From Gaeumannomyces sp. JS-464 (lineage: Eukaryota > Ascomycota > Sordariomycetes > Magnaporthales > Magnaporthaceae), in assembly GCA_002197995.1 (NCBI GenBank), contig NGZR01000009.1, positions 806,001-870,000 on the forward strand: a DNA stretch of 64,000 nt, written 5' to 3'. The position numbers and the translations under genes are program-made. The notes under the pieces are model-generated. The model was not told the origin of the DNA, ran no database searches, and was given only the letters and a program-made list of their open reading frames with translations. Below, in pieces: positions 11,001 to 21,700 of this stretch; the first letter of the stretch is position 1, and every line of letters begins with the position of its first letter.

Positions 11001-11100
11001 TGTCGTTCGGTGGTATATGTCGTTCGGTGGTATATGTCGTTCGGTGGTATATGTCGTTCGGTGGTATATGTCGTTCGGTGGTATATGTCGTTCGGTGGTA
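11001..11100 (+). repeat. Six tandem 17-bp repeats next to a Fot1 terminus
   Basis: The unit TGTCGTTCGGTGGTATA begins at 11001, 11018, 11035, 11052, 11069 and 11086; the last copy runs straight into the terminal AAACTACGT. The units appear identical despite the mutated surroundings. They occupy the place of the subterminal motif in other Fot1 copies, so they may be an expanded transposase-binding region. Confidence 0.9.
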
Positions 11101-11110
11101 AACTACGTTA

Positions 11111-11916
11111 ACTATTTTGCTTAAAAGGTATTATTTAAAGTTTTTAACAAACGAAGCCGTTTTTACAAAAACGCATAATTAGTAATTGTAATAAAACGAA
11201 GCTTTCGATAAATGCATATAACGTTTTTAAACGTTAAAAAGCACTAATTTTACTAGTTAACAATCCGACTTAAATAAAAAAGCAAAATTACAGCTTTCGG
11301 TTTACCATTTAAACAATTAACTTAATAAAAACTAAACGCATTTAGTACCGTTAAAATAATTAAACCGATTATTGGAAAAACCTTTAACAAAGCTTTAATT
11401 TTTAAATTACAAATTGTAAACGAAGTAAAAAAGCAAACTTTAAAACTTTTTAAAAAAACGAAACTCGTAGTTATAAAATATAACGATAAAAAACATATAT
11501 TTTTACGCAATTTTTTACGATTATAAAATATAATTAACTATTAATTTTAATAATTGCATTATCGTTTACGCTTATAAAGTTTAATTTAATAATTCGAAAT
11601 ATTAGCTAAACGTATACCTAATTGGAATTAAAATTGCAAAAAGACGTTTTTTTGCGTTTATTTAAAACGTTATTAACATAGTTTAAACCGGGCACGTTAT
11701 TTAAAATAATTAAACTTTTTTACGGGATCGCGAAATTAGGTTTGCATTAGTTCGTTACTTATTAAAAGCATTATAAAAAGCGCTTAAATTGTTAAACATC
11801 GAAATACGATTTTTACCTATTTATTTTAAAAAGCGGATAAAACTTTGGAATTGTAGGCATACAAATAAACGACATTTTAAATTTTAAAAATCCGGACTTT
11901 TTAATAAAAAAAAAGT
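11111..11916. other. Degraded AT-rich sequence, possible copia upstream part
   Basis: No certain gene. Plus-strand frames give stop-riddled stretches that could be the middle of a copia polyprotein, whose RNase H end is recognisable after the next MITE, but no motif is clear enough to call. Confidence 0.3.
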
Positions 11917-11918
11917 TA

Positions 11919-12346
11919 ACGTGGTTTACAAGCGAGTGGGCCAAACAAGCGAGTGGGCCACGACGAAATCCCATATTAAACGCGTTTTTCGATACCCTTA
12001 CTAACTCGGCCAATTTAAGCCCAAATTTAAGCAAATTTGGGCAGGTTATATTTAATTAAATAGGAAATTTAATTTAATTTTCTTAAATTTTTATTATTAC
12101 CTTTTTAAGGTTAGTTCGTAGCACTGTGTAATACACTGTGCACAATATGCAACTAACCGTAAACGGGTAATAAGAAAAATCTAAGAAAATTAAATTAAAT
12201 TTCCTATTTAATTAAATATAACCTGCCCAAATTTGGTTAAATTTGGGTTTAAATTGGCCGAGTTAGCAAGGGTATCGAAAAACGCGTTTAATATGGGATT
12301 TCGTCGTGGCCCACGCTTGTTTAGCCCACTCGTTTGTAAACCACGT
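11919..12346. mobile_element. 428-bp foldback MITE, second family member
   Basis: ACGTGGTTTACAAGCGAGTG at 11919 and its complement ending at 12346 are flanked by TA (11917-11918, 12347-12348). The arms are palindromic over almost their whole length (GGGCCACGACGAAATCCCAT recurs inverted at the right end) around a core with CACTGTGTAATACACTGTGC. It has the same design and length as the element at 10191 but differs in sequence, so they are two subfamilies. The fragments at 3147-3540 are relatives. Confidence 0.85.
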
Positions 12347-12354
12347 TAGCGATT

Positions 12355-13270
12355 TAAAAAATAAGTTTTCGTGCAAAACCAAATCGATTTTTAAGCTAAA
12401 ACACGAAGCCGATTTTAACGGGTGCAAAATTTTAATAAGAAATTATAAGTTTAAAGTTCGACAAAAAAATGAAATAAAAAGTTTAAGCTAATAAAAACCA
12501 ATTTAAAAAGCTTAAGTTATAAATATATGGTTTAAAAAGTTTAAAACGCATATATTAATTCCATGTGTTAATTAAAAGTCGCATTCGATTATTTCGTAAC
12601 GATGTAAGTTAAAAACCTAAAATAAAAAACGTGGTTAAGTTAAATAAAAAATTAAATAGCAAATTAATAACGCTTAAAAAGGGCTAAAATACGTTTTATT
12701 GGATTTGCAAAAAACCAACTTTTACGTTTTTTTAAACGGATTATTCGCAAACAATTTAAACTTAAATTTATAAATCGGGTTTGTAATTGTATTAAGTAAT
12801 AAAAAATCCGACGATTAAAAAACCAGCTTTTAATTAATCGAAAACATTTTACATTGGACGTTAATTAAATGCAAAAAGGTTATAAAAAGCGTTTTCGTAA
12901 ATAAAATTTACAAAATGGTTAACGGGTTTAATACAGCTTACGTTTTTAATTTAACGCTTGTAATTATTTTTAAAAAGCTAAATTAAAAAGCCCCGAAATT
13001 AATAATTTACATCGATAGCTTTTCGCTATATTAATGCTTTGTACAATTGGGTATAATAGCGGAAAAAGGCTTATAATCGATGTTATAACATTTGAAAAAT
13101 CCTACGAAAAGCGCGAAATTAACGAAATCCGTTAAATCGTAGGATTAAATAATCCGGCAAACGCGATAATTAAAAATTAGCTAAATAAAGCTTTAAAAAA
13201 TTTGGTTATAAACAATACGATAACGGTACGAATTTAAAGTTAAGTAAAACGCGAAAAGTAATAAAAAAAG
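12355..13270 (+). pseudogene. Ty1/copia polyprotein C-terminal (RNase H) relic
   Basis: Plus-strand translation, with many stops, contains YINALYNWV near 13030 and then KSYEKREINEIR and NNPANAIIKN followed by KALKNLV and NTITVRI at about 13090-13250. This is the usual end of fungal copia polyproteins (SYERREI...NPADALTK...AL..LV.TN..). The mutation load is high. Upstream parts are too degraded for domain assignment. No LTR was found. Confidence 0.6.
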
Positions 13271-14860
13271 CGAAGAAAAGCAGTTAAAATTAAGTTATTA
13301 TAATTTAAAAAAATGGCTAACAATGTAATTAAAAAAAAAGAAATTACTAAAACGCTAAAACAATTAAAAAACGATTTTACGAACGACATTTTAAGCTTTA
13401 AAAAAAACCTTTACTATTGCCGGATATATTACCAGTTTATTTATTAACATTATTAGCATTTTTATCCTTTTTTCGCTTTTTAACCATTTTTTCGTCCTTA
13501 TTTTCGTTATCGTTAAAAGCACTAAATAAGCTATTTTTTGCTTTTAAAAACGCCGCATTAAATATACGCTAAACGGTAGCGCGGCCCGCCGTTTTTTGCT
13601 TAGTAGCACTTATTTTAATAAAATTAACGTTAACTTTACCAGCTTATTCCTTTCTTTTAAAAAGAATTATATATTTGGTAATAGTACGCCATTTCGCGAA
13701 ATTTTAAAAATAGCGAAAGCACGGTTAATAACGCATTAAAGCAGTTAAACAAAAGATTAGCCATTATATTATGTTAATAATAGTTTCGCGGAAATATTTA
13801 ATTATAAGCTTTTTAGTTAAAGCTTTTACGATTTTAAAACTACTAGTTGTTAGCGCAAAAAATTAGCAAATTAAAGCTTAAAAAATTACCTATGCCGGTT
13901 AGCACGAATAACTAAAAGCATAAAATTAGCAACGGTTACCGGCCAGCTCGGTGTTAAAACATCTAATTTTATTAAACTTGCCGGCCAAAAGAAAGTTAAA
14001 GCAATTTAGGCATAAAAACGATTTTTTTTGCCTTTTTTAAAGCGCGGGCGAGCAAGCGATTTGCCTTTTCCCTTTTTAGCACAAGTTTTTTTAACGCCAC
14101 TATTTGGGACCGTTTTAACGCTAATTTAACCTTTTTTTAACGGATTTGCTTTTGCTAGCTTTTTAAAACGAATGGATACTATCGTGGTAATTAGTCGAGC
14201 AGTAAAACAGTAAAGCAAAAATCGGCAAGCAAGCAGCGGGGATATCGATATTTGTGGTTATAAAAATTAAATTCCAAATTACAACGATTAAAGCTTACGG
14301 CTTTTAAAATATCCTAAGCCTTTTAAGTTATACTCCCGATTAGCTTTTTTATTATACCGATTAGCACGCATACGGCTTAATAAATTTTTATTAAGTTTAT
14401 TTATTACTATTATGCGCATTTAATCCGGCATTACTTAATTTTACGAGCGTTTAACCAAATATTGCCCTATTTTTTATTATTCCTATTTACAATCCTTATT
14501 TATAATTTTTACCGATATTTAGCATAATCCTTTTGCTTTTTTTCCTTTTGTTTTTAAAGCAGGTTATTAAATCCGAATTTTTTTATTATTAGTATTATAA
14601 AATCCCGGGATTTAAAAAACGAGCATTTACCGATGCACGCGTTTTAAAAAAAAATTGCTAATATTAATCCACTTAATTTAACGCGTGCATTTAAAAAAGG
14701 CCCACGCTGTGTAAAGCTGTAAGCTTACGGGCCGTGCGCTTTTACAAGCTTAGAAAAAGGGATTTTATAATACCTTTTTTATAACTAAATTCCTAAAAAA
14801 ATATGCATTATAATAAACACTAGTTTTAAATTTATAAATCATTGTTTTTTCTTTTTTAAA
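13271..14860. other. AT-rich degraded region, no element assigned
   Basis: Nothing convincing in any frame. Fragments such as GC-rich spots near 13570-13590 and 14040-14070 and the TTTAACGCGTGCAT-type stretches near 14640-14700 probably belong to decayed LTR retrotransposons. Confidence 0.35.
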
Positions 14861-14869
14861 AATCTCCGT

Positions 14870-15042
14870 GCTTATAAAAGTACCACTTTTACTAACAATT
14901 AAGCTTAATTAAAATAACGCCACGTTAATGCTGCACTTTTATAACGGATTACGCGAAAATGTAAAAGATAAATTCGCAAAGTAAAATCGCTTAAAGTTTT
15001 TTACGAATTACGTTAAAAACACGGTTTATATTGGCGATAAAC
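14870..15042 (+). pseudogene. Ty3/gypsy gag relic
   Basis: The plus-strand frame reads LHFYNGLRENVKDKFAK, then KFFTNYV and VYIGDKL, matching the gag segment that in these chromoviruses reads FY.GL...VKDE.AK.DRP....Y...A.RID.RL. It is cut by Fot1 copy D at the TA 15043-15044. Sequence right of copy D is integrase, not gag, so there was an internal deletion or this gag belongs to a different copy. Confidence 0.6.
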
Positions 15043-15044
15043 TA

Positions 15045-16903
15045 ACGTGGTTTACAAGTAAGTAGATTAAATAAACGAGTAAATTACCGACACTCGACCT
15101 TCGGTTAATCAACGCGCATGCTAACCTAATAACGTTAAAAATCCATTTAAACTACTCGAAATTATATGTATTAAACGTTTTTATTTCCTTTTAGCATATG
15201 CGCGTATTATGTCCGGTTTACTGTAAATGCCACATCGCTAATAAATCGTCGTTGCCCTTTTTTTTTAACCTTTATAATCGCGCATTTTTTATTATAGCTA
15301 CCCATTTAGCTTTTTTTAGTTTAAAGCATTTCGTACTTTTTCGATAATATGTAACCCTTTTTGTTAAACACGCGTTTTTTAGCCTTCCGGCGTTTACTTA
15401 ACGCTTCGTTCGCCTTTCGTAATTTAAAGCACTTTTTTTTTCAAAAGGTTAACCCGATGTATAATTGCTTTAGCCCTTTTTATTAATTGGTTTACAATTA
15501 ATAGTATAAATAACGAAAAGCTATTCCGGTAATTGGAAATCCGAGTTTTAATATGTTTAAATTGCGAAATTGCGTTTTTAACTGTTTAAAGCGTTTTAAA
15601 AATCCAAAGTTCGGCGTTGTTTAAAAGCTTTTTCGAAAAAGTTAAAATTTATAACCTTACATTTAGCTTTTCCAAAACCGAATCCCGATTAAAAAAAGCA
15701 AAGCTAGTTTTTCGAAAACCCTTTCGAATGTTTTTTTCGGTTATAAAATTAAAAAATGCCGTTTTAAACGCCGAAAGGAATTCGATTTTAATTACGTAAT
15801 TAACGTATAACTTTATTAAGTTTTCGATTTGTTAACCGTACGCTTTTTTTAACGGGTTAAAGCATTTAACGTTAAGCGGTTAAAAAAAGTAAAACGAATA
15901 CGAAAGTATGCAAAGCGTAATAATGTTATGTTTTTAGCAATAAAGCTTAAAATCCGTCGAATAGTAGCTTTTATGCCCGTTTAGTATTAATAAACGATAA
16001 AAGCTTTTTATACGCGATGCTATATATTTATCGAAATGCTAAATTTATTTTAAACCGAGCTCGTTTGTAATTTACTTATTAGCATTTATTAAAATAATTT
16101 AATCGCGTGAAAAGTCGGTTTCCGAATACTAATTGACTAAATGGTATTGCCTTTTAACGATAATAAAAAAGGGATCGTTTAACCGTAATAGTTAACCTTT
16201 TAAATAATTATAGCTTATTTCCGGTTGCTAAATTAAACTAGTTTTGCTTTACTACGGCTTTTCGATATTGCAATAATTATAACGGCGGCGATTATACTTA
16301 TAAAAAAGCCGGTTTCGTTAAAATTATAAATGTTATTATTTAAAATGCTATATTTAGCTATAATATTTATATAAAATCGAATTACGCAAAAACGAGCTTA
16401 GGATTTTCGCATTTGGCTTTTTAGTAATCGTATTTTCGAATTTAACGCGTGCCGAATTTCGAACGGCGTTTAACGAACTTTTTAACCTAAAATTTGCCGA
16501 CGATGCCCACGTTGCGTTCGGCGAACAGTCGGTTAATTATAGCTTTAATACTAAAAAGCCGGGAAAAAAACGCGCGAAAATCCAGCTTAAATATGTATTT
16601 AACAAGCGCTTTTTTTTCGGATTTTGTTAATTTTCGTAATTTCGGCATAATGTCGCGTCGAGCAGGTTAGCCGCTTTTACGCCGGGCAAAAGTTAAATAA
16701 TTAACCGTGTAAATTTTGGCGGCATTCCGGACGTTTAACTTCGGATTCGAATTAATAATATAAAAAGTTAAATTAATTTTGCTTTCGTCGTTTATATTTG
16801 CTATTTTTTGCTATGGAAATACTTGCGAGTAAAGTTTAATCAACGCGTAAACGCGTATTAGTAATCCACTTGCTACGGTAATCCATTCGCTGTTAAACTA
16901 CGT
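15045..16903 (-). mobile_element. Fot1-like transposon copy D
   Basis: ACGTGGTTTACAAGTAAGTA at 15045 and AAACTACGT ending at 16903 are flanked by TA (15043-15044, 16904-16905); the 1,859-bp length equals copies A and C. The minus strand encodes the same transposase: the start has become ATA near 16780, the HTH region lies near 16650-16440 and the zinc knuckle near 15230. One base of the right terminus has changed (CCACGT to CTACGT on the minus strand). Many stops. Confidence 0.88.
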
Positions 16904-16905
16904 TA

Positions 16906-17580
16906 TAACTATTTTTTATAGCTTAGTTCGCGTATAACAGTTTAGTATACGAAAGTATAGAAATTACGCCGTTTTACGCAATTTACGGGTTTATACTTAC
17001 CGTGTATAAAAAACCCAAAGTAAAACCACATGCTTTAATAGTAAAAATATAAGTAAAGGAATTTATTAAACTGTATAAAAACCTTTAAGCAAAGCTAAAA
17101 AAATTGCGGCAACGTATATTTACGTAAACCAATAAAAAAGGATCGAAAAACCGACTTTTAAAAAAAGGGATAGCGTTTATCTTTTTTAACGTAACATTAA
17201 AACAAAACGACCAAATAATAAACTGGACTATAAAAAGTTAAGACCGTTTAAAATTTTAAGAAAGATTTTTAACGTTAATTACGAACTTTAGCTATTACTA
17301 ATTATAAGCAACCATTTAGTTTTTTACGTTTTTTTTACTCGAGTTTACACCGCTTAGCTTAAAAAGCACCGAATTAATAAAAGTTAGCCTAAAGCAAAAA
17401 TACGAAATCGAGGAAATTTTAAACGAAAAAGCTATTAACGGAACTAAGCATTACCTGGTTAAATAGGTAAAGTACGAAATCGAGGAAAGCATTTGGGAGG
17501 AAGAAACAAACTTAAAAGGTGCGTTAAAAGCTTTTAAAAAGTACCGACGGAAAGCTTTTAGTAAAAAGTTAACGCTAGTG
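16906..17580 (+). pseudogene. Ty3/gypsy integrase C-terminus with chromodomain
   Basis: Plus-strand frame: FAYNSSVYESIEITPFYAIY (integrase core end, about 16925-16990), then a basic region with KKGIAF and DRLKF (about 17160-17250), then the chromodomain at 17395-17560 (KYEIEEILNEKAINGTKHYL, VK, KYEIEESIWEEETNLKGAL, KAF). Aromatic and acidic positions of the chromodomain are visible, though some Trp codons became stops (tgg to tag). Chromodomains direct chromovirus integration to heterochromatin. Confidence 0.75.
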
Positions 17581-17689
17581 CCAAAACTCGGGTTGCGGTT
17601 CGGAACGCCCGTTTTAAAGTAACTCACCTAGCTAAAGCAAAGCTAAAAGGTCCAGGTCGGGGTTAACTTTAAGGTCGGCCCAGCTCGGG

Positions 17690-18065
17690 GATAACGGAAA
17701 AAAGTCGGGGGTTAGCAGGACGAAAGGCGCGGTAAAAGCCTACTAAGCCGCTTTTTCGGCCTTTTCCCGCTTTACCCGCTCCAACTTTTTAACATTATCG
17801 ATATTACGGCGCACCGCGCGCATTATTTTTTTATACCACATTCGTTTTTGCTTTCGCAAACGCAACAGTTTTTGTTAATCGGTAGTAATTTTTTCCTCCA
17901 AAAATTTCACTTTACGCTCGAATTAAGCGTGCTGCTTACTAATACGACGGAAGTGCGGGTTAAACAAACCTAAAACGTCGTATTAAAATCGATTAAAGCG
18001 AACGCATTTAGCGTAACGGGAAAAGTCGCGAGGGGACATTTCGTAAAAAAAAATACCCCGGGATT
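17690..18065 (-). pseudogene. Unidentified basic, coiled-coil-like protein relic
   Basis: The minus strand from about 17910 reads AARLIRA, then SEIFGGKNYYRLTKTVAFAK, then NARGAP, ending in GAGKAGKGRKSG, with stops. The layout (charged helix, RLxK repeats, then a Glu/Ala/Lys-rich tail) recalls short proteins seen beside fungal gypsy elements, but I cannot name a family. It lies between the gypsy chromodomain and its 3' LTR, on the opposite strand. Confidence 0.3.
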
Positions 18066-18292
18066 TACAAAAAAAGCAAAAAGGTATAAGGGTAAAGGAA
18101 GCAAAAAGGACAAATAATAAATCGTCGCGACGGGCAGTTAACAACGTAATAAACTTTCGTTTTGCACTCGACCAAACATTTTGTTAAAAAAAAAGGGATG
18201 GGAAACGGTAAAAGAGGAAAGTACTTACCGCTAACAAAAAAAAGGGATAGTTAATGTGGCTAAAGGGATTTGGCTTAAAAGGGGAAACCTAA

Positions 18293-18322
18293 TGTTACGA
18301 CCGTATTGCAAAAAAGGCAAAA
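18293..18322 (+). repeat. Left piece of gypsy B 3' LTR (split)
   Basis: TGTTACGACCGTATTGC begins an LTR right after a polypurine stretch (AAAAGGGGAAACCTAA). The same start occurs inverted at 45455 (LTR of B2). The LTR is cut here by a truncated LINE and resumes at 24072. Confidence 0.75.
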
Positions 18323-18535
18323 AGAAAGAAAAAAAGTATATTTAACGTTAGTAAGTCGAAATTTACCAGTCCCTGCTTTTCAAAAGGCATATAACGTGCT
18401 AACGCTACTTAAGCTAAACATTAAAATATATGTTGCTATTTAACGGCTAGCAAAATTAAACCCGAAGGCATACGAAGGCCGGGCCGCGTTCCGGCGCTCT
18501 TTGTTAGTAAGCGGGCGATCGGCGGTAAAGCGTAT

Positions 18536-18705
18536 TAATAAAGGTGCGCGACGATAGGCACCCAAAGTGATTGGTAATTATTCCTTAGCTACTTTACTAA
18601 ATCGCGGGCTAAGGCGCGCGCAAGCCAAAACACTAGGGCCAGTGCATAGGCTTAAAGCTGTAAAGCACCAGTTGCCACCCACGTAACTCCAGGCCACCTT
18701 TAACA
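18536..18705 (-). repeat. Copia 3' LTR
   Basis: 170 bp, aligned without gaps to the copy at 23762. Differences between the two copies are G:C-to-A:T transitions in both directions, none at CpG that I can find. Confidence 0.95.
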
Positions 18706-18779
18706 CCCCCCCGTAAGCCATACAACGGCCTTAATGGCATTACGAGCCCGCATTTACGTAGTAATCCTCCAAATTCGTA

Positions 18780-21700
18780 GTGTTTCCCTGGTTCTCTTAT
18801 AAGCCGTTTACTGCGGCATTTGCTGCATTCCCAGCTAAACAACAAACCTCGCTTGTCCTTTCGCTGTTAGGCTTTTCGTAAAACCGTCCGCCTTTATATT
18901 AGCCGTGTTAACGAGCTTAAAGGTGAAAAGTTAACGCTTTACAGCATCGATAACCCACTTGTAGCGGAGGTCGATTATGCGGGTTCGGGTTAATTTTAAC
19001 GGGTTTAGCACCGTCGTTTAAGCGTTAGCGCTATCCGTGTGCACTACAAAAGTTTTACGCTAAAGGTATCCAATTTCTTTTAAAATGCTTTTAATTTAAA
19101 GCAAAGCCCGGCCCGTTAGCAAAAGGTTAACGAACTTCGCCTCCGTCGTTAACGTCGTTATAAAAGTTTGCTTTTTTAATTGCCAGTAAATAAAACCACC
19201 CGCTAGCATAACGATTACGCCGCTTGTAAATGCCCTCGTACGAAAGCAGTTGGCGAACGAGGCGTTTTCGTAAGCTTTTAGGCCTATCGCTTCGGCATTA
19301 TAAGTAGGCCCACTAAAGGTAAACGCGAGCTTTTTAATGCCAATAATGTAGCGTTAAAAGTGCTTTAACAATGCCAAATGCTTTTTGCCGGGATTAGCGT
19401 TAACCTTTTGCAACCTCTTTACGGTATACGTGATATTAAAACGAGTAATGCCAACGAGGTAGCTAATACTCGCTATTTCCGACTGGTAGCGCAAAACTTC
19501 CTCGTGCGAGAAAGGGTCCCAAATAATCGGCATTACAAAGCCAAAGGGCTAAAGCGTTTTCACTGATTTAAATCCTCCCGTTCGTATTTGGTAATAATTT
19601 TATTAATATAATCGCGTTAGTAAAAGCTTACAATCCTCCGCTAGCGATCCTTTATAACCTGTATGCCGAGGAACGTTTTTGCGTTACCCAAAGCGGTCAT
19701 TTCGAACCGGCTACCCACTTCGGTAGCGGTGGCTTTAATTTCCGTAACCGTACGGGCGGCAATTTGGAAATCGTCCACGTAAAGCAATAGCATAGCGCCC
19801 ATTTCCTTTTTGCGGTAAAAGCAAACGTTTTGGTAAATCGGCCTAAAACCAAATGCTTTAAACTTCGAAATAATCGTTCGATACCACCACAAAAGCGATT
19901 TGCGAAAGCCGTAAAATGCCTTTTTTAAGCGGTAATAATAGCCTTTTTGCCTAACCGGAATGCCCTAAAGTTATTGTACGTATACCATAACGTTGTTAAA
20001 TACGATAGCGCCGAAATAGGCAGTTACGAAGTCGAACTGGCGGCATTTAAAATCGTTAACGGCCATAAGCACAAAAAACACCCTCGTAAACGCTGCATAA
20101 GCGATTGCCGCGTACGTTACAGCTTTATCCTCGCCCGGATATCGTCGTAATTGCCGCAACGACCACTAACGCGCTTTGATTTTTTTTAAAAGCGCCGTTA
20201 AGCGTTAGCTTAGGCCATTACCCATTTGCCCGGCAATGTTTTAACACCCGGGGGCAATTTCTTTAACACCCACGTGCCTTTTTCGAGCAACGTGTTAATT
20301 TGCTTTTGCATTACTAGCTTATAATATCGCCCGTATTTGGCCTCGTGCTTTACCGCGTCGTAATAATAGGCCGGAATATACGGTATTCCCGGCACGTAGC
20401 GCCGCGAAAAGCGCGAGGTTGGGGATTTTAAAGCCGCCGATCTTTTGGGGCAAAACGATATCGTCATCCGGGTACGTGACGTTAACAAGTGCAAAACCCG
20501 TTTTTCGGGCAGTTTCCTCGGCAGCTTTAATATCCGTTTAAAGCTGTGAAAGCTCTCGTCGTTTCCGGCGTTTTAGGGTTACCCGAATCCTTTTTCGCTA
20601 CCTTTTTAATTTTTTTAAACTCGAAGCGAGCCGTTGTAAATGCCTTCGCGGGCTCCCTCTTTTTGCAAATCTTTGGTGTTAAGGATTTCGTAATGCTTAA
20701 AAGCCGTTAGGCGCTCCTTAATTGCCGGTTACTCGGCGGGGGCGGCGGCCGCTTTTTGCAGGTCCTTTTTTTAGGCGTTGCGGGCACCGTAACCGCCTCG
20801 TTGCCGAGCTCGGGAGTTTTTTCGGATATTGGTATGCCCGGGCCGGCGGGCTTTTTGGGCTTTTTAGGTTTTGCAACGGCAGGCTCCTCGTTTTTCGCTC
20901 CGGTTTCCCCGGTTTCCTCCGCAGGCGATAAATCGTCCTTATTTTCGTAGCCGGCAGTATCGCCAATTACACCGGTGTTACTATCGTTATTATCGGTGGA
21001 ATTGGTAGTTGGGCTAGTATTATAAACCCAAATACCCACTGTAAAATAAAGGTTTTCGATAACGGCCTCGTTAACCTCGTTAATGGTAATCGCCTTTTTA
21101 ACAAAGTTATAAGGCGACTTTCGGCGCTTACTAGCGCTTTCGTTAATCCGTGCGTTACGGCAACGGAAAACCTTATCGGTACCGTTCGGCTTAACTAGTA
21201 GGATTTGTTATAAAGGCTTTCCCAGCCATAAGCCGGCCTTTCGTTACTTTAAAAGCCATTTTGTTAGTTTTGGCTTGTTTGCCGTCCTTAATTAGCACTT
21301 AGGCGACCGCGCCCCAAATGCGGAAAGTACGGATTGGTGGTTGGTAATACTCCTCGTTAAAGCCGATTGCTTTTGCCTACGCTTCGTGCGGGCTTTCTTT
21401 TGCTATTAAAAGCTGTATTTGGGGTGTAATTTAACACCCTTTTCGCTGCCTGCAAGGCATATACCTAGTACTTTTTATGCAAGCCGTTAGCGTTAATCCC
21501 GGTGCGAGCCGCGTTAAGTATAGTACGATTAGCACGCTTAACGATGCTATTCATTTCCGGGCATCGCGCCGGGCTAATTTCGCAGGTTTTACTTTAAGCA
21601 GTACAATAAGCCCTTAGCTTTTCCGGGTTAAACTTCGTGCTACCGTCCGTGTGGATTGCTTGTATTTTAATGCTTAATTGGAGTTTAATATAATTAATCC

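Larger units (their letters stand above)
7367..11108 (+). mobile_element. Fot1-like transposon copy B, interrupted by two later insertions
   Basis: The left end ACGTAGTTTATTAACTAG (TA at 7365-7366) starts a plus-strand transposase whose N-terminus is readable at about 7450-7560 with the ATG mutated to ATA. It is cut at 7564 by Fot1 copy C and resumes at 9429 in continuity (FNAITCLNYGN, KLDFRAFPF, RLLIKRNA, KFVKRRAKLGTR up to about 9700). It is cut again at 10189 by a foldback MITE and resumes at 10622 with the C-terminus, including a CCHC knuckle (CGKTEHNART) near 10860-10890. The right terminus is AAACTACGT ending at 11108 followed by TA. With both insertions removed it is about 1.4-1.5 kb, so some sequence has also been lost. 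Stops throughout make it dead. Confidence 0.8.

Noticed and set aside
11001..11100. Regular repeats considered as a CRISPR array
   Set aside because: The 17-bp units are directly adjacent with no spacers, and the genome is fungal.
20722..20950. Plus-strand frames opposite the copia linker
   Set aside because: Shadows of the Pro/Lys-rich linker between copia integrase and RT on the minus strand.
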